Assembly: GCF_003751605.1 (NCBI RefSeq)
Contig: NZ_RJVJ01000002.1
Location: 992,001-1,056,000 of the forward strand
Origin: Kitasatospora cineracea
Lineage (GTDB): Bacteria; Actinomycetota; Actinomycetes; Streptomycetales; Streptomycetaceae
Reading direction: 5' to 3'
DNA length: 64,000 nt
A program made the position numbers and the translations under genes. The notes beneath the pieces were generated by a model. The model worked only from the letters and a program-made list of their open reading frames with translations. It was not told where the DNA came from and did not search any database. This document shows positions 1 through 8,836 of this stretch, piece by piece; the stretch's first letter is position 1; the number at the start of each line of letters is the position of its first letter.

Positions 1-22
1 TCGGCTCTTCCCGTCGAGGACA

Positions 23-62
23 CGGCCGCGCCCCCTGCCCGGAGTGGGAGGGGGCGCGGCCG
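23..62 (-). terminator. Rho-independent-type hairpin after bxlA
   Basis: A perfect 14-bp stem (CGGCCGCGCCCCCT at 23-36 and its complement at 49-62) with a 12-nt loop lies just beyond the bxlA stop codon. There is no U-tract, as is usual for actinobacterial terminators. It probably ends the bxlEFGA transcript. Confidence 0.75.
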
Positions 63-79
63 GGACGCCGGACGGGCCG

Positions 80-2467
80 TCAGGCGGTGCGGAAGTCCGC
101 GTGGAGGCGGCGGGTGTGGTCCAGGGTGCGGACCGGGCCGGTGAGGCGGACGGTGGCGGTGAGGCGGGGGTCGGTGCTGGAGGCGGCGAGCCGGAGTTCG
201 AGGTCGCCCGGTTCGACGATCCGGCGGCCGTCGCGGCCGGTGAAGGAGGCGAGGTCGGCGGGGACGGTGACCCGGACCAGGGTGCGTTCGCCCGCGTCGA
301 GGGTGATCCGGCGGTAGCCGATCAGTCGCTGCACCGGCTGGACCACGCTGGCGACGGGGTCGTGCAGGTAGAGCTGGACGGTCTCGCTGCCGGCCCGGTC
401 GCCGGTGTTGTGCAGGGTGAAGGCGAGTTCGAAGGCGCCGTCGGTACCGGTGGCGGCCTGTTCGACGCCCAGGCCGCTCCAGTCGAAGGAGGTGTAGCCG
501 ATGCCGTGCCCGAAGCCGAACGCCGGGGTCGGGTCGGTGCTGGAGACCTCGCTGGGTCCGGCCAGGCGGGCGGCCAGGTAGGTGGAGGGCTGCACGCCCG
601 GGCGGGCCGGGATGCTGACGGGGAGCCGGCCGGACGGGTTGACCCGGCCGCTGAGCACGGCGGCGACCGCCTCGGTCCCGGCCTCGCCGGGGAAGAAGGT
701 CTGCACCAGGGCGGCCGCCTCGGTGACGGCGCGGCCCAGCGCGTAAGGGCGCCCGGCCAGCAGCACCGGGACGACGGGCTTGCCGGTGTCCAGCAGCGCG
801 TCGAGCAACTGCCGCTGCACGCCGGGGAGTTCGAGCAGCTCCACGTCGCAGCCCTCACCGCTGGTGCCGCGCCCGAACAGGCCGGCCCGGTCGCCGAGCG
901 CGACGATCACCACGTCGGCCCGGCGGGCGGTCTCGAGCGCCTCGGCGAACCCGGAGGTGTCGGCGGTGTCGATGCCCGACCCGGCCGCCGTCCAGATCTC
1001 GCTGCCGGGGAACTCGGCCGCCAACGCCTGCCGCAGCGTGGGCAGTTCGATGCCGACCGGGGTGTCCGGGTGCTGGCTGCCGACGTGCACGGGGAAGGCG
1101 TAGCAGCCGAGCACCGAGGTCGGGGTGTCCGCGTTGGGGCCGATCAGCGCGATCCGGCGCGGGGCGCGCAGCGGCAGGGTGCCGTCGTTGCTGAGCAGCA
1201 CCACGGCCCGTTCGGCGATCTCCCGGGCCAGCTGCCGGTTCTCCGGCCGGTCCAGGTCGACGGTGCCGCGCAGCGCCCGCGGGTCGTCCAGCGGCCGGCC
1301 GGCCAGCACCGCGGGGACGGCCTGCCAGTCCTCGTCGAGCAGGCCGAGTTCGGCCTTCTGGGTCAGCACCCGGCGCAGCGCCCGGTCGATCAGCGCCTCG
1401 GGGACGGTGCCGTCCTGGACGGCCCGCAGCAGCGGTTCGCCGAAGGTCTTGACGGTGGGCAGTTCCACGTCGACGCCGCTGTCCAGGGCGAGGGCGGCGG
1501 CCTGCGCCCAGTCCCCGGCGACGCCGTGCAGCAGTTTGAGGAAGGCGATGCCGAAGTAGTCGGCGACCACCGTCCCGTCGAATCCCCAGGTGTCGCGCAG
1601 CAGCCCGGTGAGCAGTTCGCCGTCGGCGGCCGAGGGGACGCCGTCGGTGTCGGTGTAGGCGTGCATGACCGAGCGCGGGCGGCCCTCGCGGACGGCCATC
1701 TCGAACGGCGGCAGGATGACGTCGGCGCGCTCGCGGGCGCCCATCCCGACCGGGGCGAGGTTGCGTCCGGCGCGGGAGGCGGAGTACCCGGCGAAGTGCT
1801 TGAGGGTGGCGACGATGCCCGCGGACTCCAGGCCCTGCACGTAGGCGGTGGCCACCGTTCCGACCAGGTACGGGTCCTCGCCGATGGTCTCCTCGACCCG
1901 GCCCCAGCGGGCGTCGCGGACCACGTCCAGGACGGGGGCGAGGCCCTGGTGGACGCCGACCGAGCGCATGTCGCGGCCGATCGCGGCGGCCATCTCGCGG
2001 ACCAGGTCGGGGTCGAAGGTGGCGCCCCAGGACAGCGGCACCGGGTAGGCGGTGGCGCCCCAGGCGGCGAAGCCGGCCAGGCACTCCTCGTGGGCCAGCG
2101 CGGGGATGCCGAACCGGTTGGCGGCGGCGATCCGCTGCTGGCTGCGGGCCAGCGAGAGCGCGCCGAGCGCCGGGTCGACCGGGACGGTGCCGAACGGGCG
2201 GGTCAGCTGGCCCAGGCCGTTCGGCAGCAGGTCGTCGAGGTCGGGCGGCTCCTCCATGTCGTGCTGGTGCGGGGCGACGTCGCCGCCCTCGTCGGAGGCG
2301 CCGACCCAGAGGCCGACCAGCTGGCCGAGCTTCTCGGGGAGCGTCATCTCGGCGATCAGGGCGTCCGCGCGCTCCGCCGGGGTCAGCGTGCGGTCGCGCC
2401 AGCGGGGGGCGGAGGAGGGGGCGGTGGGTGCGGCCGGGTTCGTCTCGGCGGCCAGTTCGGCGGTCAT
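80..2467 (-). CDS. bxlA: GH3 beta-xylosidase/beta-glucosidase (BxlA-like), intracellular
   Basis: A glycoside hydrolase family 3 enzyme of about 795 aa without a signal peptide, so it acts in the cytoplasm on imported oligosaccharides. Visible landmarks are the KHF motif (about residue 223) and the nucleophile Asp in VVADYFG (about residue 303). A GEGCDVELLELPG block in the second domain follows the GEG-x-D pattern, and a C-terminal fibronectin-III-like domain closes the protein. It is the last gene of an importer operon whose order (binding protein, two permeases, GH3) matches the Streptomyces thermoviolaceus bxlEFGA xylobiose operon, so beta-xylosidase is the preferred activity; beta-glucosidase cannot be excluded. 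An alternative GTG start at 2479 overlaps the permease stop (GTGA) behind GGAGGAAA. I list the ATG at 2467. Confidence 0.85.
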   Translation of the reverse strand: MTAELAAETNPAAPTAPSSAPRWRDRTLTPAERADALIAEMTLPEKLGQLVGLWVGASDEGGDVAPHQHDMEEPPDLDDLLPNGLGQLTRPFGTVPVDPALGALSLARSQQRIAAANRFGIPALAHEECLAGFAAWGATAYPVPLSWGATFDPDLVREMAAAIGRDMRSVGVHQGLAPVLDVVRDARWGRVEETIGEDPYLVGTVATAYVQGLESAGIVATLKHFAGYSASRAGRNLAPVGMGARERADVILPPFEMAVREGRPRSVMHAYTDTDGVPSAADGELLTGLLRDTWGFDGTVVADYFGIAFLKLLHGVAGDWAQAAALALDSGVDVELPTVKTFGEPLLRAVQDGTVPEALIDRALRRVLTQKAELGLLDEDWQAVPAVLAGRPLDDPRALRGTVDLDRPENRQLAREIAERAVVLLSNDGTLPLRAPRRIALIGPNADTPTSVLGCYAFPVHVGSQHPDTPVGIELPTLRQALAAEFPGSEIWTAAGSGIDTADTSGFAEALETARRADVVIVALGDRAGLFGRGTSGEGCDVELLELPGVQRQLLDALLDTGKPVVPVLLAGRPYALGRAVTEAAALVQTFFPGEAGTEAVAAVLSGRVNPSGRLPVSIPARPGVQPSTYLAARLAGPSEVSSTDPTPAFGFGHGIGYTSFDWSGLGVEQAATGTDGAFELAFTLHNTGDRAGSETVQLYLHDPVASVVQPVQRLIGYRRITLDAGERTLVRVTVPADLASFTGRDGRRIVEPGDLELRLAASSTDPRLTATVRLTGPVRTLDHTRRLHADFRTA

Positions 2468-2475
2468 TTCGGCGG

Positions 2476-3294
2476 TCACTTTCCTCCGACGCCCATGAGG
2501 CCCTGGACCAAGGCGCGACGGGCGAACAGGTAGACGATGAAGATCGGGAGCATCGACAGCACGACGGCGCTGAGCAGGCCGGGCACGTCGACGCCGTGCT
2601 CGGTCTGGAAGTTGTACAGGCCGAGGGTGATGACCTTGGTGCTCTCCGACTGGGTGAGGATCAGCGGGAACAGGAAGCCGTTCCACGCCTGGAGCGCCGA
2701 GAAGACCACGATGGAGGACAGGCCGCCCTTGGACAGCGGCACCACCATCTGCCAGAACACCCGCCAGGGGGTGGCCCCGTCCATCGCCATGGCCTCGTAC
2801 AGCTCGTTGCTGATGTCGCGCATCGCACCGGTCAGCACCAGCGTGCACACCGGCAGGCAGAACGCCGCGGTGGGCAGGATGATGCCGATCAGGTGGTCGT
2901 ACAGTCCGGCCTTGCTGATCACGTAGAACATCGGCACGATCACGGCCTGGGCGGGGATCGCCAGGCCCAGCAGGAAGATCCGGAAGACCGTGCCGATGGT
3001 CCTGCCCTGGGCCCGGACGATCGCGTAGGCCAGCGGGGGCACGACGAGCAGCACGATCGCGACCACGCTCACCGTGACGATCACGGTGTTGAGGAAGTCC
3101 TGGCCGAAGCCGTTGGAGAAGTCGTCGACGTAGTTCTTGAGGGTCAGGTGCTCGGGGAAGCTGAGCGGGCCCTCGGAGGAGTAGCTGGAGCGGGTGCGGA
3201 ACGTCGAGATCAGCAGGACGTACAGCGGGAAGCCGACGACGACCAGCCAGACCAGCGAGCCGAGCCCGGCGAGGTAGTTGGGACGCCTGCGCAT
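2476..3294 (-). CDS. bxlG: Sugar ABC transporter permease, MalG type (BxlG-like)
   Basis: A 272-aa inner-membrane permease with about six hydrophobic segments. The EAA loop that contacts the ATPase is visible as YEAMAMDGATPWRVFWQMVVP-like sequence in the second half. It is the MalG-type half of a CUT1 oligosaccharide importer and pairs with the upstream MalF-type gene. The ATG start overlaps the upstream stop by one base (TGATG), which indicates translational coupling. No ATPase gene is in the operon. In Streptomyces such systems usually share the multi-sugar ATPase MsiK, so that subunit is expected elsewhere in the genome. The substrate is inferred from context as xylobiose or xylo-oligosaccharides. 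Confidence 0.85.
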   Translation of the reverse strand: MRRRPNYLAGLGSLVWLVVVGFPLYVLLISTFRTRSSYSSEGPLSFPEHLTLKNYVDDFSNGFGQDFLNTVIVTVSVVAIVLLVVPPLAYAIVRAQGRTIGTVFRIFLLGLAIPAQAVIVPMFYVISKAGLYDHLIGIILPTAAFCLPVCTLVLTGAMRDISNELYEAMAMDGATPWRVFWQMVVPLSKGGLSSIVVFSALQAWNGFLFPLILTQSESTKVITLGLYNFQTEHGVDVPGLLSAVVLSMLPIFIVYLFARRALVQGLMGVGGK

Positions 3295-4229
3295 CACAGT
3301 CCCTCCGTCGTGCCGCGCATCTTGTCGTAGCCGGAGAGCCGGACGACGGCGAGCGAGATCAGGGTGGCGACCACCACGAGGACCAGCGCGATGGCCGAGC
3401 CGGAGCCGAAGTCGAAGCTCTTGAAGGCCTGCTGGTACATGTAGTAGGCGCTGTTGGTGGTGTCGGTGCCCGGGCCGCCCTGGGTCAGGATCAGCACGGT
3501 GTCGAAGGTGGTGAGGCCGCCGACCAGCATCAGGATCACCGAGGTGATCATGGTGTTGCGCAGCTGCGGCAGGGTGATGTGCAGGAACTGCCGGACCTTG
3601 CCCGCGCCGTCGATCGCCGCGGCCTGGTAGAGCACCTGCGGGACCGCCCGGGCGCCGCCCTGGTAGAGCAGGGCGTGCATCGGCGTCCACTGCCACATGC
3701 CGACGAAGGTCAGCACGGCGATGGCGCCGCTCTGCGAGCCCATCAGGTTGCCGTCCCCGAACAGCCACTGCATCTGCGAGGGGACGCCGAAGTTGGGGTC
3801 GAGGATGGCCCGCCAGACCACCGAGATCGCGGTGGCGGACAGCAGCAGCGGGATGAAGAAGACCGCGGACAGCACGGCCCGGTTGCGCTGGTGCCCGGCC
3901 GCCCACACGCCCAGCAGGATGCTGACCGGGGTCTGCACCACGACGCCGGCCACGGTGAGCACCAGGGTGAGCCAGATGCTCTGGGTCATCACCGGGTCGT
4001 GCAGCAGCTTGGTCCAGTTGTCCAGGCCGTTGAAGGTGGGGGCGCCGACGCCGTCCCAGCTGGTGAAGGACAGCACCGCGACCAGCACCAGCGGCAGGAG
4101 CGCGAACAGCAGGAAGAAGACGGTCGCGGGAACCGCCCAGACCAGGCCCGGGCGGGTCACCCCGACACCGGCCCGGCGTCCGGCGCGCGCGCTGCGGCCG
4201 GACCCGGACCCGAGGGAGGAAGTACTCAT
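3294..4229 (-). CDS. bxlF: Sugar ABC transporter permease, MalF type (BxlF-like)
   Basis: A 311-aa permease with a basic, Gly/Ser/Arg-rich cytoplasmic N-terminus of about 25 residues and then six predicted membrane spans starting at VWAVPATVFFLLFALLPL. The EAA-type loop reads YQAAAIDGAGKVRQF. It is the MalF-type partner of the next gene, with which it overlaps by one base. It begins 11 nt after the binding-protein gene, so all are co-transcribed. The start ATG at 4229 was chosen because the membrane domain follows at the normal distance for the family. The much longer open frame upstream is the wrong-frame shadow of the binding-protein gene. Confidence 0.85.
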   Translation of the reverse strand: MSTSSLGSGSGRSARAGRRAGVGVTRPGLVWAVPATVFFLLFALLPLVLVAVLSFTSWDGVGAPTFNGLDNWTKLLHDPVMTQSIWLTLVLTVAGVVVQTPVSILLGVWAAGHQRNRAVLSAVFFIPLLLSATAISVVWRAILDPNFGVPSQMQWLFGDGNLMGSQSGAIAVLTFVGMWQWTPMHALLYQGGARAVPQVLYQAAAIDGAGKVRQFLHITLPQLRNTMITSVILMLVGGLTTFDTVLILTQGGPGTDTTNSAYYMYQQAFKSFDFGSGSAIALVLVVVATLISLAVVRLSGYDKMRGTTEGL

Positions 4230-4240
4230 GGAGTTTCGTC

Positions 4241-5530
4241 TCAGGAGGCGGGCAAGGCCTGCATGGCCTTGATGAAGCCGTCCACGTCGAGCTTGCCGTT
4301 GAAGAACTGCTGCACGGCGGTGTGGATGGGCGTGGTGGCGGCCGGCGGGTACGCCTGGTCCCAGGAGAGCTGGAACGACGGGGCGGCCTTGACCAGGTTG
4401 TACTGGTACTTCGAGTACTCGGGGCTGGCCGAGGTGTCGAGGAACTGCTCGGTGTTGGTGGTGGTCGGCAGGTTGCCGATGGCCAGCTGGGCCTTCACGA
4501 ACTCGTCGGAGTACATGAGCTTGAGGAACTCGGCGGCTTCCTTGGGGTGCTTGGTCTTCTTCAGCACCGAGTAGAAGTTGTTGGTGTTGCCGACCACGTC
4601 CGCCGGGTCGCCCTTGCCGCCGGACACGGACGGGAAGTTGCTGTAGCCGAGGTCGTTCTTGGCGAAGTCCGGGTTGGCGTCCTGCTGGGTGGCGTACCCC
4701 CAGGAGCCCATCAGCTCGAACGCGGCCTTGCCCTTGGCCAGCAGCGCCGGGGAGCCGCCGTCGGTGAACTTCACCGAGTCGAAGTTGGAGCCGAACGCGC
4801 CCGCGTCGACCAGCTGCTTGAGCATGCCCAGCGCCTTCTTCGACTCCGGGCTCTCCCAGGCGGTCTTGTCGCCGGACAGCGCCTTCTGGAACAGGTCGGG
4901 GCCGGCCACCCGGTCGAAGACGTACTCGTACCACATCAGGGTCGGCCACTGGTCGCCGCCGCCGAGCGCGAACGGGGTGACGCCCTTGCCCTTGAGGACG
5001 GTCACCGCGTTGAGCAGCTCGTCCCAGGTCTTCGGGACGCTCAGGCCCGCGTCGGCCAGCACCTTCTTGTTGTTGAACAGCAGCACCGGCTGGGTGCCGC
5101 GCATCGGGATGCCGTACGACTTGCCGTCGATCACCGCGGTGTTGAACACCGCGGGGAGGAAGTTGCTCTTCAGGCCCGGGTCCGAGGCGATCATGTCGTC
5201 CAGCGGGAGCAGCAGGTCCGCCTTGACGTAGGGCTGGATGCTGCCGCCGCCCCAGTTGAAGAAGATGTCCGGGGCCTGCGGGGTGTTGATGACGGTGTTC
5301 AGCTTGGACTGGTAGTCGGCGCCGGGGATGGTGTCCAGCACGACCTTGACCTTCGAGGTCTTGTTGAAGGTCTCGACGATCTGCTTCTCGACCTTGTTGC
5401 TGGCGTCGCCGTAGACCAGCACGTGGATGGTGTTGGAGCCGCCCGCGGCGGTGGAACCGCTGCTGCAGGCCGTCACGCCCACCGTCGCCAGGGAAAGGCC
5501 GAGGGCCACCGCGAAAGCGCGTCTCTTCAT
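4241..5530 (-). CDS. bxlE: Sugar-binding lipoprotein of ABC importer (BxlE-like)
   Basis: A 429-aa extracellular solute-binding protein (family 1). The lipoprotein signal peptide ends in the lipobox VTAC, with Cys at about residue 22. The mature part has typical family features such as APDIFFNWGGGSIQPYVKADLL and WPTLMWYEYVF. It would capture xylobiose or related oligosaccharides outside the membrane for the two downstream permeases. AGGAGA sits 8 nt before the ATG. A near-palindromic CTCGAAACTTTAG element (5541-5553 region) lies immediately upstream of this ribosome binding site. A repressor bound there would block both transcription and translation initiation. Confidence 0.88.
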   Translation of the reverse strand: MKRRAFAVALGLSLATVGVTACSSGSTAAGGSNTIHVLVYGDASNKVEKQIVETFNKTSKVKVVLDTIPGADYQSKLNTVINTPQAPDIFFNWGGGSIQPYVKADLLLPLDDMIASDPGLKSNFLPAVFNTAVIDGKSYGIPMRGTQPVLLFNNKKVLADAGLSVPKTWDELLNAVTVLKGKGVTPFALGGGDQWPTLMWYEYVFDRVAGPDLFQKALSGDKTAWESPESKKALGMLKQLVDAGAFGSNFDSVKFTDGGSPALLAKGKAAFELMGSWGYATQQDANPDFAKNDLGYSNFPSVSGGKGDPADVVGNTNNFYSVLKKTKHPKEAAEFLKLMYSDEFVKAQLAIGNLPTTTNTEQFLDTSASPEYSKYQYNLVKAAPSFQLSWDQAYPPAATTPIHTAVQQFFNGKLDVDGFIKAMQALPAS

Positions 5531-5541
5531 CGGAGAGTCTC

Positions 5542-5552
5542 CTAAAGTTTCG
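5542..5552 (-). promoter_or_regulatory. Imperfect BxlR-type operator before bxlE
   Basis: CTAAAGTTTCG on the plus strand reads CGAAACTTTAG on the operon strand. This is one change from the palindrome CGAAACTTTCG reported for xylan-regulated Streptomyces genes. It lies 12 nt upstream of the bxlE start codon. Confidence 0.55.
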
Positions 5553-5614
5553 AGCCAAGTCCCGAAATAACTGCCTGGCCCGGACGCTAAGTTGCGAGCA
5601 TGTTGCGGGTCAAC

Positions 5615-5629
5615 CCCTCGTACCGAGGG
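5615..5629. promoter_or_regulatory. Inverted repeat in the bxlE-bxlR divergent promoter region
   Basis: CCCTCG-TAC-CGAGGG is a perfect 6-bp inverted repeat with a 3-nt spacer, midway between the divergent genes. It is a candidate site for the LacI regulator or a catabolite regulator; no match to a known box is claimed. Confidence 0.35.
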
Positions 5630-5650
5630 TTACTGAAGCGTGATCCGGGA

Positions 5651-5679
5651 CTGGACCCGCGCCGCCCGTGCCCTATGCT
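5651..5679 (+). promoter_or_regulatory. Promoter of the bxlR-like gene, probably leaderless
   Basis: CTGGAC, a 17-nt spacer, then TATGCT (5674-5679). The expected transcription start falls at the A of the ATG at 5686. No Shine-Dalgarno sequence precedes that ATG, which fits a leaderless mRNA. Confidence 0.5.
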
Positions 5680-5685
5680 GCGTCC

Positions 5686-6717
5686 ATGGAAAAGGGCGAT
5701 GAACTGGGACGAGTCACCCTCGCGGACGTCGCGAGAGAGGCCGAGGTCTCCGTTTCGACGGTTTCGAAGGTTCTCAACGGACGTACCGACGTCTCGGCGT
5801 CCACCCGCGGCCGGGTCGAGCGGGTCCTGCGCGAACACGACTACCAGCGCGCCGCCCGCAACGGCGGCGAGGCGCCGCTGATCGAGATCGTCTTCCACGA
5901 GCTCGACAGCCTCTGGGCGATGGAACTCCTGCGCGGCGTCGAGACCGTGGCCAACGAGCACGGCGCCGCCGTGGTGGTCGCCCACAGCGGCTCCCGGCAC
6001 GCCCCCGGACCCGGCTGGATCGACGCGGTGCTGCGCCGCCGGCCGCTCGGCGTGGTGCTGGTCTTCTCCAGTCTCCCGCCCGAGCTCAAGCGCCAACTCC
6101 GGGCCCGCTCCATACCGTTCGTCATCATCGACCCGGCCGGCAACCCCGACCCGGACATCCCCTCGGTCGGCTCCGCCAACTGGGCCGGCGGCCTCGCCGC
6201 CACCCGGCACCTGATCGAACTCGGCCACCGCCGGATCGCCATCGTCACCGGCCCCGAGGACACCCTCTGCTCGCTGGCCCGGCTCGACGGCTACCGCTCG
6301 GCCATGTCGATGGCCGGACTCGACATCGACCCCGCGCTGATCGCCTTCGGCGACTTCCACGCCGAGGGCGGACTCGCCCGCGCCAAGCAGCTGTTGGAGC
6401 TGCCCGACCGGCCCACCGCGATCTTCGCCGGCAGCGACCTGCAGGCCCTCGGCGTGATGGAGGCCGCCCGGGTCTGCGGCCTGCGGGTGCCCGAGGACCT
6501 CTCCGTGGTCGGCTACGACGACCTGGACATCGCCCAGTGGACCAGCCCCGCGCTGACCACCGTCCGCCAGCCGCTGCGCGAGATGGCCGAGCAGGCCACC
6601 CGGCTGATCCTCGCCCTGCGCAGCGGCGAGGCCACCGCCGCCCCCACCCGCCTCGAACTCTCCACCACCCTGGTGGTGCGCTCCAGCACGGTGGCGCCCG
6701 GGCCCGCGGCGTCCTGA
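5686..6717 (+). CDS. bxlR: LacI-family repressor of the xylan/xylobiose genes (BxlR-like)
   Basis: A 343-aa LacI/GalR regulator. The N-terminal helix-turn-helix reads VTLADVAREAEVSVSTVSKVLNG, followed by the hinge and a periplasmic-binding-protein-like sugar domain that ends in the DDLDIAQWTSPALTTVRQP region. It is divergent from bxlEFGA, as bxlR is in S. thermoviolaceus, where the repressor is released by xylobiose. An in-frame GTG at 5668 would add six residues. ATG 5686 is preferred because a TATGCT -10 element sits 7 nt upstream, suggesting leaderless translation. Family is certain; ligand and target are inferred from synteny and from recurring CGAAASTTTCG boxes nearby. Confidence 0.85.
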   Translation: MEKGDELGRVTLADVAREAEVSVSTVSKVLNGRTDVSASTRGRVERVLREHDYQRAARNGGEAPLIEIVFHELDSLWAMELLRGVETVANEHGAAVVVAHSGSRHAPGPGWIDAVLRRRPLGVVLVFSSLPPELKRQLRARSIPFVIIDPAGNPDPDIPSVGSANWAGGLAATRHLIELGHRRIAIVTGPEDTLCSLARLDGYRSAMSMAGLDIDPALIAFGDFHAEGGLARAKQLLELPDRPTAIFAGSDLQALGVMEAARVCGLRVPEDLSVVGYDDLDIAQWTSPALTTVRQPLREMAEQATRLILALRSGEATAAPTRLELSTTLVVRSSTVAPGPAAS

Positions 6718-6792
6718 GCCGGAGCGCCCCGGGGCGGGACGACCCGAACCGGAGCGCCCCGAACCCGCGCGCCCCGGCCCCGGCACGCCCTT

Positions 6793-6803
6793 CGAAACTT
6801 TCG
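6793..6803 (+). promoter_or_regulatory. Perfect BxlR-type operator before aldO
   Basis: CGAAACTTTCG is an exact palindromic match to the xylan-regulation box. It lies 14 nt upstream of the -35 element of the alditol oxidase promoter. Confidence 0.65.
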
Positions 6804-6817
6804 ACATCTCCTGCCCC

Positions 6818-6846
6818 TTGCCTCGCTGACCTCGGCCGACTAATTT
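6818..6846 (+). promoter_or_regulatory. Promoter of the alditol oxidase gene
   Basis: TTGCCT, exactly 17 nt, then TAATTT, giving a start near 6853 and a leader of about 64 nt. An inverted repeat CCATT-GCA-AATGG (6855-6867) immediately follows the predicted start and could be a second operator. Confidence 0.6.
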
Positions 6847-6916
6847 GTAGCTTGCCATTGCAAATGGGAACGGCCGTACGCCGGGCGCCCCGCACCGACC
6901 CCCCGGGGGTGCACCG

Positions 6917-8200
6917 ATGACGACCACCGACCCGACCGGCCCGACCGGCCCGACCGGAACCGACCCGACCGGCACCGGCCCGCTGACCAACTGGGCGGGG
7001 AACCTCGCCTTCGGCACCCGCGCCGTCTACCGGCCCCGCAGCGTGGACGAGCTGCGCGAGCTGGTCCGCCGCAGCGACCGCGTCCGGGCGCTGGGCAGCG
7101 GGCACTCGTTCAGCCCGGTCGCCGACACCGCGGGCGACCTGGTCCGGCTCGACGGGCTGCCCACCCGGATCGAGATCGCCCCCGACGCCCGCAGCGTCAC
7201 CGTCTCCGCCGCCACCCGCCACGCCGAACTCGCCACCGCCCTGCACGCGGCCGGCCTGGCCCTGGAGAACCTGGCCTCGCTGCCGCACATCTCGGTGGCC
7301 GGCGCCACCGCGACCGGCACCCACGGCTCGGGCGACGCCCGCCGCTCGCTCGCCGCCGCCGTCCGCTCGCTGGAGGTCGTCGGCGCCGACGGCGAACTGC
7401 GCACCACCGCCCACCCCGGCGCGGTCGTCCACCTGGGCGCGCTCGGCATCGTCACCGCGCTCACCCTGGACGTGGTGCCCGCCTTCGACGTCCGGCAGTA
7501 CGTCCACACCGGGCTCGCGCTCGCCGACTACGCCGCGCACCGGGACGAGATCCACGCCGCCGGGTACAGCGTCAGCCTGTTCACCGACTGGGGCTCGGAC
7601 ACCGGCCGGGTCTGGGTCAAGCAGCTCGACGACGGCACCCCGCCCGCCACCGTTCCCGGTGCGCGGCCCGCCGCCCAGCCCGAGCACCCGGTGCCCGGCA
7701 TGCCCGCCGCCACCTGCACCCCGCAGCTGGGCGTCCCCGGCCCCTGGCACCAGCGACTGCCGCACTTCCGCCCCGAGTTCACCCCCAGCAGCGGCGCCGA
7801 GCTCCAGTCCGAGTACCTGCTGCCGCGCGCCGCCGCGGGCGCCGCGATCGCCGAACTGCGCTCGCTGGGCGCACAGTTGGCGCCGGTGCTGCACATCTCC
7901 GAGATCCGCACGGTCGCCGCGGACGACCTGTGGCTGAGCCCCTCGTACGGCCGCGACTCGACTGCCTTCCACTTCACCTGGAAGCCCGACCCCACCGCCG
8001 TCGCCCCCGCCCTCGCCGCCGTCGAACGCGCCCTGCTGCCACTCGGCGGCCGCCCGCACTGGGGGAAGATCACCCTCGCCGACCGCGCCACCGCCGGCTA
8101 CGAACGCCTCCCCGACTTCCTGGCGCTGCGCCGGGGACTCGACCCGGCAGGCAAGTTCGCCAACCGCTTCACCGAGCAGCTGGCCGGCGCCGCCCGCTGA
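6917..8200 (+). CDS. aldO: FAD-dependent alditol (xylitol) oxidase, AldO-like
   Basis: A 427-aa oxidase of the vanillyl-alcohol-oxidase flavoprotein group. The protein opens with TNWAGNLAF. The His of GSGHSF (about residue 63) is the expected covalent FAD attachment site, ISVAGATATGTHGSG belongs to the FAD domain, and PVPGMPA, SSGAELQSEYLLPR and HFTWK mark the substrate domain. These closely resemble what I recall of Streptomyces coelicolor AldO, which oxidises xylitol and sorbitol at C1 with release of H2O2. The first 18 residues are a Thr/Gly/Pro tail absent from that protein, so a later start may be used. An exact CGAAACTTTCG box upstream places it with the xylan genes. Confidence 0.85.
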   Translation: MTTTDPTGPTGPTGTDPTGTGPLTNWAGNLAFGTRAVYRPRSVDELRELVRRSDRVRALGSGHSFSPVADTAGDLVRLDGLPTRIEIAPDARSVTVSAATRHAELATALHAAGLALENLASLPHISVAGATATGTHGSGDARRSLAAAVRSLEVVGADGELRTTAHPGAVVHLGALGIVTALTLDVVPAFDVRQYVHTGLALADYAAHRDEIHAAGYSVSLFTDWGSDTGRVWVKQLDDGTPPATVPGARPAAQPEHPVPGMPAATCTPQLGVPGPWHQRLPHFRPEFTPSSGAELQSEYLLPRAAAGAAIAELRSLGAQLAPVLHISEIRTVAADDLWLSPSYGRDSTAFHFTWKPDPTAVAPALAAVERALLPLGGRPHWGKITLADRATAGYERLPDFLALRRGLDPAGKFANRFTEQLAGAAR

Positions 8201-8530
8201 CCCGCCCCGCCCGCCCCGTTCCCTCCCCGCCCCACCCCACCGCTTCCGCCGACCGGGCAGCCCCCCGCTTCGCCGCCCGGCCGACGGCGCCCGCCCCTGC
8301 CCGCCGCCCCCGGACACCCGGTCGCGGCGCGACAGCGGACGGGCCGGTCGGCCGTCGGCCCGCAACGACGCGGAACCAGCCGACGGCCGATCCGAACTCC
8401 CGCCCGGCAGCAGCACCCTGATCACGCCGCACGCACCGGAGCGGGCAGGGCAAGTACGACCTGGCGGGGGAGCTCCCGGGGCCGGGGCCCTTCCGCGTCC
8501 GGGCGAACCGCGACCGGAGCCTCACCCGCC

Positions 8531-8635
8531 GGACCTGACCGCCCGCCGGACGTGACTGCCTTCCTGCCCGCAGGACCTGACTGCTCGCCATACCTGCCTG
8601 CCTGCCGGACCTGACTGCCGGACCTGACCGCCCGT
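8531..8635. repeat. Degenerate tandem repeat of a GGACCTGACTGCC-like unit
   Basis: At least five diverged copies of GGACSTGACYGCC are spread over about 105 bp, the clearest being at 8531, 8548, 8573 and the pair from 8606. They are irregularly spaced and non-coding as far as I can see. Confidence 0.45.
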
Positions 8636-8836
8636 CAACCGGCGCCAACCGCCGACCGCCGACCGGCACCGGGCGTCCCGCCGCACCGGCCGAAAGGTGA
8701 TCGGCGCCGATCGGTCGCGCCCGCGCCGCACCCCCTGCCCCGCGTTCCGCGCCGAACCGGCCCAATCACCCGCCTTTTCCGGCCGACCGCAGGGCCGCTT
8801 CCGGGCATCATTACCGGCACCGATCGAATATCGACA

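Noticed and set aside
44..2533. An 829-codon plus-strand open frame opposite bxlA
   Set aside because: Antisense shadow. The minus strand encodes a clear GH3 enzyme with catalytic motifs and operon coupling.
8169..8765. A 198-codon minus-strand frame in the gap before the esterase
   Set aside because: Only Arg/Gly/Ala/Pro runs, no ribosome binding site, and it crosses the aldO stop codon. It is not supportable as a gene.
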